Positions 35,699 through 44,300 of a DNA stretch of 64,000 nt are shown one piece after another. The notes below the pieces were generated by a model. It had not been told where the DNA came from and did not search any database. It was given only the letters and a program-made list of their open reading frames with translations. Origin of the DNA: an uncultured Flavobacteriaceae bacterium (GTDB taxonomy: Bacteria > Bacteroidota > Bacteroidia > Flavobacteriales > Flavobacteriaceae); contig CAJYAG010000001.1 in assembly GCA_913065125.1 (NCBI GenBank), forward strand, positions 434,001 through 498,000. The letters run 5' to 3'. A program made the translations under genes and the position numbers. Positions within the stretch are counted from its first letter, which is position 1, and each line of letters opens with the position of its first letter.

Positions 35699-36106
35699 AT
35701 GAACCAAATTATTTCTAATTATCAACAAGAAATAGAAAGCACCGAATACCACGCATGTTCTTATCAAATTGAAGGCATCAAAATCATTGAAAGAACCGCA
35801 AAAATTACTCCGAAGAAAATTGGGCAATTTGTAACTTGTTGGAAACGAAATGCAAACGGAATTACAGAACCGTACAAGCATTCTGATGAGTTAGATTTCT
35901 TTTTTATCAAGGTGAAAAATGAAGAGAAAAGCGGTGTTTTTAAATTCCCAAAAGAAGTTTTAACCAAATACGGAATTCTATCCACCGAAAAAAAAGACGG
36001 AAAAAGAGGGTTTAGAGTCTATCCGAGTTGGGACAAACCAACTAGCAAACAAGCAATAAAAACACAACATTGGCAAATCAATTATTTTATAAATGAATCG
36101 AACTAA
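35699..36106 (+). CDS. MepB-family protein
   Basis: 135-residue protein of the MepB family, named from a staphylococcal gene next to mepA; its biochemical role is unknown. Family features visible are EYHACSYQIEG, ERTAKITPKKIGQFVTCWKR, DELDFFFIKV and the C-terminal RVYPSWDKPTSKQAIKTQ (each noted separately). I chose the ATG at 35699; the GTG five codons upstream is less likely. It overlaps the next gene by 14 bp, so the two are co-translated. Confidence 0.8.
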   Translation: MNQIISNYQQEIESTEYHACSYQIEGIKIIERTAKITPKKIGQFVTCWKRNANGITEPYKHSDELDFFFIKVKNEEKSGVFKFPKEVLTKYGILSTEKKDGKRGFRVYPSWDKPTSKQAIKTQHWQINYFINESN

Positions 36107-36725
36107 AAAAATTAGAGGACACAAACGCATTTGGAAAGCGATTGATAATTGGGTAGAAAATTCTAAGAAATTAGATATCAATTATTTAAAAAGAAATCAA
36201 AGAGAATATGTAAAAGTTTGGATACAACCTTTTAGAAATATTTCTATTTTAAATAGTGTTTTTGCGCCACCAAAAGGAAAAACTCGGAAGAAAATTATTG
36301 CAGGAATCTTAGAAATTCATAATTGTTGGAAACAAGAATTAGATAAGTTAAATGAACCATATTACTTACGAATTTGGTTTTACAATAACGATGTTTCTAA
36401 CTCTCAAGTGGTTTGTGCCATTGGAGAATGTTTAGATTTTTATGAAATCACCTTTCACAAACCCAAAAACAACAAACCATTTCCTTCTGATTCTTTAGGA
36501 TTGCAATGGGAATACCGACTTAATGAAAATCATTTTACAGTTGATGAAATTGGTGAACCAGACGAGTTTTATTCTCTTGAAGATTATATTGACAATAAAA
36601 AGATGATTGAAAGAATCATGAAAAACCCTAAAACACGCATTTCAAAATTCACCAACAAAGAAGGAAAAACCACCACGTACTATTCTGAAAAACACGCAGA
36701 TGTTTGGCTAGGTTCCGCTAACTAA
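36093..36725 (+). CDS. Hypothetical protein co-translated with MepB-like gene
   Basis: 210-residue basic soluble protein that I do not recognise. The N-terminus is rich in Lys and Arg (MNRTKKIRGHKRIWK), suggesting nucleic acid contact, though this is only an impression. Aromatic, beta-rich segments follow (YYLRIWFYNNDV, LQWEYRLNENHF), and the C-terminus has a helix-rich KMIERIMKNPKTRISKFTNKEG region. Its start lies within the MepB-like gene (14-bp overlap). Its last 8 bp overlap the convergent recG. Confidence 0.68.
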   Translation: MNRTKKIRGHKRIWKAIDNWVENSKKLDINYLKRNQREYVKVWIQPFRNISILNSVFAPPKGKTRKKIIAGILEIHNCWKQELDKLNEPYYLRIWFYNNDVSNSQVVCAIGECLDFYEITFHKPKNNKPFPSDSLGLQWEYRLNENHFTVDEIGEPDEFYSLEDYIDNKKMIERIMKNPKTRISKFTNKEGKTTTYYSEKHADVWLGSAN

Positions 36726-38817
36726 TGTTCGCCCATAATCCGCTTGTTTTTTGGAGTTGTGTATAGGTTTTTAAAGTAATATTGTTTTCTGGTTTTGATA
36801 AATCTTCATCATTAGTTAATAAATCAATCGCAGCATTTCTGGCGGTAACCAAGATTGAAGAATCTTTTACAATATCAGCAATTTTTAAATTTAAAACGCC
36901 GCTCTGTTGTGTTCCCATGATATTTCCTGGACCACGAAGCTTTAAATCAACTTCCGCAATTTTAAATCCGTCTGAAGTTTCTACCATCGTTTTTAAACGC
37001 GTTTTTGCATCCGCAGACAATTTTACATCCGACAATAAAATACAATAACTTTGATCTGCTCCTCGCCCAACACGTCCTCGTAGTTGATGTAATTGACTCA
37101 ACCCAAAACGCTCAGAACTTTCAATCACCATTACACTTGCATTTGGAACATTTACGCCAACTTCAATCACTGTAGTTGCTACCATAATCTGCGTTTCTCC
37201 TTTTACAAAACGTTGCATTTCGTATTCTTTATCTGCAGGTTTCATTTTTCCGTGTACAATACTAATTTGATATTGTGGCATCGGAAAATCTCTTGAAATA
37301 CTTTCGTAACCGTCCATTAAATCTTTATAATCCATTGCGGCAGATTCTTGAATTAATGGATACACAACATATACTTGTCTTCCTTTTGCAATTTCGTCTT
37401 TTAAAAATTTAAAAACTGCCAATCTGTTGCTGTCAAATCTGTGTACCGTTTTTACTTCTTTTCTTCCTGGTGGCATTTCGTCAATGACAGAAATATCTAA
37501 ATCGCCATAAACCGACATTGCCAAAGTTCTCGGAATTGGAGTTGCTGTCATCACCAAAACATGTGGCGGCAATTCATTTTTTTTCCACATTTTTGAACGT
37601 TGTGCTACACCAAAACGATGTTGTTCATCAATAATTGCAATTCCTAAATTCTTAAAAATCACTTTATCTTCTAATAACGCGTGTGTTCCTATTAATATAT
37701 CTAACGTTCCGTCTTCTAATTGTTGATGAATTTCTCGACGTTTCTTCGCTTTTACAGAACCTGTCAATAATGCTACCTTTATATTAGCATATTTTAATAA
37801 CTCCACAATTGCATTGTAATGTTGTGTGGCTAATATTTCTGTTGGCGCCATTAAAGACGCTTGAAATCCGTTATCGATTGCCAACAACATGGTTAATAAC
37901 GCAACAATTGTTTTTCCTGAACCCACATCGCCTTGCAACAATCTGTTCATGTGAATTCCGGTTGCCAAATCTCTACGTATTTCTTTCAACACACGTTTTT
38001 GTGCGTTGGTTAAATCAAACGGTAAATTGTTTTTGTAAAAATCATTGAATTTTTCTCCGACGTTTTCAAAAACATATCCTTTTAATTTTGATTTTCGAAT
38101 GATTTTCTTTCGGATGAGTTGTAGTTGAATGAAAAATAATTCTTCAAATTTTAATCTGTACTGTGCTTTTGCAAGGTTTTCTTGACTTTTAGGAAAATGA
38201 ATATTTAACAACGCCTCTTTCTTAGACATCAACCCGTATTGTTTGATAAATGTTTCTGATAATGATTCGTTTATTTTTCCATCTAGCTGAATAAACAAGT
38301 TTTGGATGAGCGTTCTTATTACTTTATTGCTAATATTTTTATTCCCTAAGGTTTCGGTGGATGGATATACAGGTTGCATTGCAGATTGTACTTTCTTTTT
38401 AGATTCAGAAAGCAACTCCATTTCTGGATGCGGGATCGAAAAAGACTTATTAAAACTGTTTAGTTTTCCATAAATAACATACGGAACATTCACTTTTAAA
38501 GCATCTTTAATCCATTTTACTCCTTTAAACCAAACCAATTCCATCGTGCCAGTTTCATCAACAAAGGTAGCAACCAGTCTACTTCCGCGTTTTTGTTGTA
38601 CCGTTATAACGCGAGTTATTTTACCAACAATTTGCACATCTGCTCCGCTTTCTTGTAATTGATTGATTTTATAAAACTGTGTTTTATCTATATATCTAAA
38701 CGGAAATAAGTGTAATAAATCATTACACGTTTTAATTTTCAACTCTTGATAAAGCAATGAAGCCCTATTAGAAGTTACTCCATTTATATATGTAATTGGA
38801 TTGTTTAAATTAATCAA
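36718..38817 (-). CDS. recG: ATP-dependent DNA helicase RecG
   Basis: 699-residue branch-migration helicase that remodels stalled forks and Holliday junctions. The N-terminal wedge/OB domain (about 1-245) holds the DETGTMELVWFKG region. Helicase lobe 1 has the Walker A GDVGSGKTIVA and the DEQH box. Lobe 2 has TTVIEVGVNVPNAS and the QLRGRVGRG motif VI. The C-terminal RecG signature is LRGPGNIMGTQQSG. The only start between the upstream stop and the conserved region is TTG at 38817. Divergent from the chaperone-like gene. Confidence 0.95.
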   Translation of the reverse strand: MINLNNPITYINGVTSNRASLLYQELKIKTCNDLLHLFPFRYIDKTQFYKINQLQESGADVQIVGKITRVITVQQKRGSRLVATFVDETGTMELVWFKGVKWIKDALKVNVPYVIYGKLNSFNKSFSIPHPEMELLSESKKKVQSAMQPVYPSTETLGNKNISNKVIRTLIQNLFIQLDGKINESLSETFIKQYGLMSKKEALLNIHFPKSQENLAKAQYRLKFEELFFIQLQLIRKKIIRKSKLKGYVFENVGEKFNDFYKNNLPFDLTNAQKRVLKEIRRDLATGIHMNRLLQGDVGSGKTIVALLTMLLAIDNGFQASLMAPTEILATQHYNAIVELLKYANIKVALLTGSVKAKKRREIHQQLEDGTLDILIGTHALLEDKVIFKNLGIAIIDEQHRFGVAQRSKMWKKNELPPHVLVMTATPIPRTLAMSVYGDLDISVIDEMPPGRKEVKTVHRFDSNRLAVFKFLKDEIAKGRQVYVVYPLIQESAAMDYKDLMDGYESISRDFPMPQYQISIVHGKMKPADKEYEMQRFVKGETQIMVATTVIEVGVNVPNASVMVIESSERFGLSQLHQLRGRVGRGADQSYCILLSDVKLSADAKTRLKTMVETSDGFKIAEVDLKLRGPGNIMGTQQSGVLNLKIADIVKDSSILVTARNAAIDLLTNDEDLSKPENNITLKTYTQLQKTSGLWANIS

Positions 38818-38937
38818 TTTTAACTAGTTTTTCCTTTAGAATAACGAAAGTACATAATTAGATTGATATATATTTTAACAAAAAATTTGGTAGTTGTTAA
38901 TTTTATTTGTTTATTTGGCTCAGAGAAAATAATAAAA

Positions 38938-39801
38938 ATGCCCTTAAAAACTAAGTTGTCCCTAAGACTAGTTTCGATTTTATTATTAGTTTCTGCTCAT
39001 ATTACTTATGGTCAGGACAAATCGAACCAAACCAACAGTGCTCGTAAATCTACGGGTGTTTCTGTTGCACCAGCCCATTTTCACTTCAGTCAAAAGTCTG
39101 GTGAAGTAAAAACTTACGATATTACCGTAAACAACAGTACTTCTACTCCAAAACAATTCAATGTTAATATGTATGATTTTAACATGAACGGTAAAGGAAA
39201 GAGTAGTTTTTTACCTGCTGGTGAAGGAAAATACTCATTATCTAAATGGTTAAGTGTTTCTCCGACATTTATTGAGTTAAAACCTTTTGAAAAAAAATTA
39301 GTCAAAGTTACAGTTAGCGTCCCAAATACAAGTGAAGGAGACAAAGCTGCTTGGTCTATACTAATGGTAGAACAAGTTGCTCCGAGAAAATCGCTAGCAA
39401 CTACTAACAATGATAACAGTACAATCGCTTTAGGTGTTGTACCCACTTTTGCTTTTGGAATTTTTGCTTATCAAAACCCTCCAAATGTAATAGACAATAA
39501 AATAGAATTTACAGATTTTCAGTTAAAAAGCGGTAGTGCTTCTAAATTTTTATACTTAGAAGTACAAAATACTGGAGATGGAATTGCTTATTGTACCTCA
39601 TATATAGATTTAACAAATTTAGATACAGGAGTTCAGCAACGTTTAAAAGTTAAGAAATTTACAATAGTTCCTGATTTAATTAGAGATTTTAGTTTTTCAC
39701 TTAAAGGATTAGGAAAAGGAAAATATTTAGCTGTAGGAGTTTTAGATTATGAAAACTCTGAAGAAATACAAGCAGCTAAACTAGAGTTCGAAATTAATTA
39801 A
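38938..39801 (+). CDS. Periplasmic PapD/DUF916-like chaperone
   Basis: 287-residue exported protein with a signal peptide (about 1-24, ILLLVSAHITYGQ). The first Ig-like domain has SVAPAHFHFSQKSGE, YDITVNNSTSTPKQFNVNMY, then SPTFIELKPFEKKLVKVTV and DKAAWSILMVEQ. This layout recalls pilus chaperones (PapD, COG3121) and DUF916 proteins. A second beta domain follows from about 165 to 287. I chose ATG 38938; an upstream in-frame start would add 25 residues without family character. It leads a cluster with two secreted subunit-like proteins and a giant outer-membrane-like protein, so a subunit-chaperone role is inferred. Confidence 0.72.
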   Translation: MPLKTKLSLRLVSILLLVSAHITYGQDKSNQTNSARKSTGVSVAPAHFHFSQKSGEVKTYDITVNNSTSTPKQFNVNMYDFNMNGKGKSSFLPAGEGKYSLSKWLSVSPTFIELKPFEKKLVKVTVSVPNTSEGDKAAWSILMVEQVAPRKSLATTNNDNSTIALGVVPTFAFGIFAYQNPPNVIDNKIEFTDFQLKSGSASKFLYLEVQNTGDGIAYCTSYIDLTNLDTGVQQRLKVKKFTIVPDLIRDFSFSLKGLGKGKYLAVGVLDYENSEEIQAAKLEFEIN

Positions 39802-39844
39802 ATTTAACAAACAGTATTATTAACCCCCTTAATTATTATTTATT

Positions 39845-40615
39845 ATGAAAAATTTTTCAAAATTATTATCAACAATGGTCTTAATTGGGTTTGCTTTTTC
39901 AGCAAATGCTCAATTAGTTGACGAAAAAGACGTATCTATTACTTTAGATATGCAACCTGTATTAGAGTTAGAAATGACAACTCCTAATCAAATTGAATTT
40001 GTATTTGATGACATTACTGAATACCAATCTGGTATTACTAATTACGGAGCGACTATCTTAAAAGTTAGCGCAACAGTAAATTGGGATTTATACGCAGTTG
40101 GTAGATCACAAACTGGAAACAGATTTTGGGATCAACAAGTAAGTTATGGATCAACATCAAATTCTGTTAACCAATTACCATTAAGTTTATTAGAACTTAG
40201 ACAAAGTAGAGCTAACTCTGGCGGAACAGCTGGTACAAGTGTTGTAGATTATAGTGCAGCTTTTTCAACAAATCAAGCAGCAGCTACAGGAAACAATAGT
40301 TTATTTGTAAACAACGACGGTTCTGCTACACCTCCAACAATTGCAAACAAATATATTGCTGGACATGCAGGAACTACTGGAACAGGAGATACAATGACTG
40401 CCGGTACATACCTAAACAATTCAGGAACGTCTTCTAACTTTTACTATGTATTAGATTACAGAATTGCTCCAGGATTACCTGCTATTTTCCCTAATGCTTT
40501 TCAAGCTGATAGCACTACTGCAGAGGATTTAGTAACAAGTGGTACTGCAAATTCTTATGCTGAAGGTGGAGTTTACACGATGTATGTACAATATGTTTTA
40601 TTAGAAGATCAATAA
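39845..40615 (+). CDS. Secreted subunit-like protein A
   Basis: 256 residues with a signal peptide (about 1-22, TMVLIGFAFSANAQ). The mature protein is beta-rich and low in charge: a first strand region DVSITLDMQPVLELEMTT, then EFVFDDITEYQSGITNYGA, a Gly/Ser/Thr/Ala-rich central part (about 125-205), and an ending MYVQYVLLEDQ. The motif (F)xDxxxYxxGIT and the terminal beta-strand recur in the next gene, so the two are paralogues. A strong terminator follows at once. I propose the major surface or fibre subunit; this is inference. No known pilin family is recognised. Confidence 0.68.
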   Translation: MKNFSKLLSTMVLIGFAFSANAQLVDEKDVSITLDMQPVLELEMTTPNQIEFVFDDITEYQSGITNYGATILKVSATVNWDLYAVGRSQTGNRFWDQQVSYGSTSNSVNQLPLSLLELRQSRANSGGTAGTSVVDYSAAFSTNQAAATGNNSLFVNNDGSATPPTIANKYIAGHAGTTGTGDTMTAGTYLNNSGTSSNFYYVLDYRIAPGLPAIFPNAFQADSTTAEDLVTSGTANSYAEGGVYTMYVQYVLLEDQ

Positions 40616-40637
40616 AAACTTCATTTATAATATTTTA

Positions 40638-40669
40638 ATAAGGATGTAATTTGTAAATTACATCCTTAT
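40638..40669 (+). terminator. Internal terminator after subunit A
   Basis: ATAAGGATGTAATT pairs with AATTACATCCTTAT, followed by TATTTATTA. It sits between subunit A and subunit B, 15 bp before the latter's start. It would make subunit A mRNA more abundant than the distal genes. Confidence 0.8.
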
Positions 40670-40684
40670 TTATTACAATTAATT

Positions 40685-41326
40685 TTGCAACAATATAAAA
40701 GAAAATATCAAACATTTTTTACAGCTACTTTTTTATTAATTAGCAGTGTCTTTTATGCCCAAATACATTGTGGTGTTGTAGAACTACAGTCAAGTTCAAC
40801 TGTTGATGCAAATTTTACCTTTACCGATTTTTCTAAATATAATGCTGGAATTACACTATTAAGTGTTGCTCGATTAAGAGTTAAAGTGGAGAGTAAAACT
40901 CCGATAGATCTAAATTGTTCCTGGAAATTAAGAATGTTTATAGAAAACAATTCTGGTGCTGGAACTTTAGCTGACAAATGGGAAGAAATAACTTTATACG
41001 GTAATGGTAATTCTTTAAAACCTTCTATTAGTGATTTAGAAGTAAGAGTAAATAATAATTGTGGAACCCCTTTAAATACAAGTTTTAGGTCTTTTACAGA
41101 TGTTAATGATATTTTAGACATCATTGAAGAATTGGTACCTCAAGTAATTGTACCCGCAGGGTCTTGTACTGCAAGCGGTACAAAAAATGTAAATGGCCCA
41201 GGAAGTTATTTAACCCACTACAACGAATATAGTTTTAATGTAGATTTAAGAATAAAGCCTGGATTTAAATTTAACCCAGGAGTTTATAAATTAAATATTA
41301 AATTTAGACTAGAAGAAGTGAAATAA
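40685..41326 (+). CDS. Secreted subunit-like protein B
   Basis: 213 residues. Signal peptide about 1-26 (TATFLLISSVFYAQ). The mature part repeats the plan of protein A: FTFTDFSKYNAGITLLSVA, then strands with SWKLRMFIENNSGAG and NGNSLKPSISDLEVRV, and an ending NIKFRLEEVK. It carries several cysteines (e.g. CGV, NCSW, NNCGTP, GSCTASG). The start must be TTG at 40685, as no ATG or GTG is in frame. It is 4 bp upstream of the giant gene. Probably a minor or tip subunit; function inferred. Confidence 0.66.
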   Translation: MQQYKRKYQTFFTATFLLISSVFYAQIHCGVVELQSSSTVDANFTFTDFSKYNAGITLLSVARLRVKVESKTPIDLNCSWKLRMFIENNSGAGTLADKWEEITLYGNGNSLKPSISDLEVRVNNNCGTPLNTSFRSFTDVNDILDIIEELVPQVIVPAGSCTASGTKNVNGPGSYLTHYNEYSFNVDLRIKPGFKFNPGVYKLNIKFRLEEVK

Positions 41327-41330
41327 TGTT

Positions 41331-44300
41331 TTGAAAAATAACTATTCTCTAAATTTATCTTATAGAACCCTACTTCTATTGGTTCTAATCTTCTCGGCTA
41401 GTATTGGGCATTCCCAATTAAAAGATACTGTTCTTTTTATTCCAAAAACAAAATACCAAAGTAAAGACCTCATTACAAAAACAGATTCTATAAATCTGTT
41501 AAAAAGAAGAGCTGTGCTTACTGCAAAAAACTCAAGTGATTTATCAAAAAGAATTGAAGAACTCGATTCTATTTTAAAATTTTACAAGAAAAGTTCAAAA
41601 GAAGTAATAGATGACATTGTTAAAAAAGATGCTATAAATGCTGCAAAAAAAAATGATAGGGCACAAAAAAACAGAGACACCATAATAAAACCAAAAAAAT
41701 TAAGCAACGCAGAGAAAAGGCAAGCCAGATTAAATGCTATTATAAGAAGAAATGATTCTTTAAAACAGGTAAAAGCTTACAAGGCGGCTGCAAGAATTGT
41801 CCAAAGAAAAAAAGATTCCATTAGATTAGTTGAAAATAAAATTAAAAAGAAATTAAAACTCGATTCAATAAAAATTGCAAAAGCTAAGCGTGTTGCTAAA
41901 AGCACAGAAGACTCAATTATAATTGCCAATAAAGTTAAAGCACTTCAACAAAAAAACGATTCAATAAAAATTGCCTTAAACAATAGTATTTTAAAAAGAA
42001 AACAAGATTCTATTATTGTGGCAAACAATCTCAGAAAAGCCAAACTGAGAAACGATTCTATTAGAATTGCTAATGCTAATATAGAAGCACAAAAAAGACA
42101 AGATTCATTAAATACATTAAAAGCGATAAGAATTGCCCAATTAAGACAAGACTCTATCAGAATTGCCAAAACAAAACTAACTATTCAACGAAAAAGAGAT
42201 TCGGTAAAACAAGTTGAAGCTTATAGAATTGCACAGTTTAAGCAAGATTCTATCAGAATTGCAAAAGCAAATATTCTCGCAAAAAAAAGAAGAGATTCTT
42301 TAGATAGATTTGATGCAATTAGAAGAGCTAAATTAAGACAAGATTCTATTAAAATTGCTCAATCTAATCTTGCTGCCCAATTAAAACTAGATTCTATAAA
42401 TCAAGTAGAATCAATTAGAAAAGCACAATATATACAAGATTCTATTAGAATTGCAAAAGCTAATTTTGATGCCAAAAGAAGAAGCGATTCTATCGTTTTA
42501 GCAGACATCAATAGAAAGGTTAAATTTATTCAAGACTCTATTAGAATTGCTAAAGCAAATATTGAGGCAAAAATAAAAACTGAAGCATTAAATAATGCCA
42601 TAGCATTACAAAAAGCAGCAAAAAGAAAACAAGATTCTATTAAGTCGTCTCTTACAAGATTAAGTGTTACCGAACTAACAAAAAGAAAACAAGATTCTAT
42701 AAATAATATCATAAATTCAATTTTAGCCAAACAAAGAATTCAGGATTCAATTAAAGTTGCAGAAGCTAAAATTTTTGCCGAAGAAGAAATTAAGAGAAAA
42801 CAAGACTCAATTATCAACAGTGTTGCAAAAAGCAAAATTGATAATATATTTAATGGAAATGATTCTACAAAAATTGCATTAAATAACACAAATAAAAATC
42901 GAATATTCAACGATTCTATTGATGACAGTCACCTTATTCATTCTGATTTAGTTGATACTCCTAAATTTTTAGATACAGTTGCCTACACTAGAACTGGAAA
43001 TATATTGTCAAAATTTGTAAGAACAGAAATTGATTTAAAAGATGGACAAATTGTATCGAACGTATTAAAGATTATTAATATTGGCAATCAACCTATTACA
43101 TTTACAACCGACTTATTAATTCCTGGCGGGTGGACAAGAATTGACAACGCGAATAAAAAGTATATTGCAAAGCAAAACGATACTACAATTGTTCCTATAA
43201 TTATTAGTCCAACTAAATTGGTAAACGGTAATACAGAAATTATTATCAATTCTTTTATTATTGATACAGACCAACGACAATTAGCAAATAATTATTTTTC
43301 TTTAAAAACCAAAAAGAAAGTCGGTTGGGATATTGAGCTTACAGATTCTCAAAGCATTTATTTAAAAAACGGAGAAAAAGAGAAGCGCTTTAAGTTTCAA
43401 ATTCACAATTCTGGAAATTACAAACAAGATTTATTTGTTAACTACTCTATTCCTAAAAAAGATTTATTTCTTTCAGATACTTTGGGTAAACCTATAAACC
43501 AACCAAATATTACATTCAGCCTAGAAGCAAGAGAGAAAAAATATTTTGATTATCTCATTACATTTAAAGATATGAATGTAAGAAATTTTAGAAGAATTTC
43601 TTACAATACGTATACCCCTAATAAAACAGAAGATAAAAAAACACATAGCTTAATTATTAATAGTAGAGAACCTAGATCTAATAAATATTCTTTACAAAAA
43701 AGAACAAAAGTTGATTTTATTAAGTTGCCCAACGAAATAAAAGCAAATCCTTATGGATACCCATACCTACCAATAACTGTAATTATGAGCGCACAAAATA
43801 TTTTAAGCGAGCGTTCTTTTTTATCACTAAACTTAAGGGGTTTTAAACAATTGAGTCCGACCGCTAATTTAATTTACTCAACAGATCTTAGTTATAGCAA
43901 TTCTTACTATACACAAAACATTTTAAATAATGCACCTTGGTATGTTGGTTATTTTGATGATAAAAAAACAATAGAAGTTGGACAAGTAAGTGGAAATATC
44001 ACTGGAGTTTCTAGTTCTGGTTACGGAGTAAAAGGTTCTTATCGTTTTAATGATACTCATGAACTAGGCGCATTTTATGTAAACTCAAACGGTTTTGCAG
44101 CATCAAACAGTTCTATAAGTTTTGGTGGATGGTACAATTTTAATTACAACGAAGATATAAGAATAAAAACACAACTCGGTAGAAATATAAACAGCATTTC
44201 TAACAGAAGTATCAATGTATTATCTATTCAGCCATCAATAAGAATTAATAAAAATCATAACTTTTCTTTATTAAGTTCATTTACTAATAAAAAAATGGAT

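Noticed and set aside
40680-40687. TAATTTTG as promoter for subunit B
   Set aside because: It overlaps the TTG start codon itself; a transcript from it would begin inside the signal peptide with no later start.
41814-42581. CRISPR-like regular repeats
   Set aside because: The 48-bp repeats have no spacers, lie in one long reading frame and vary as codons do, so they are protein repeats.
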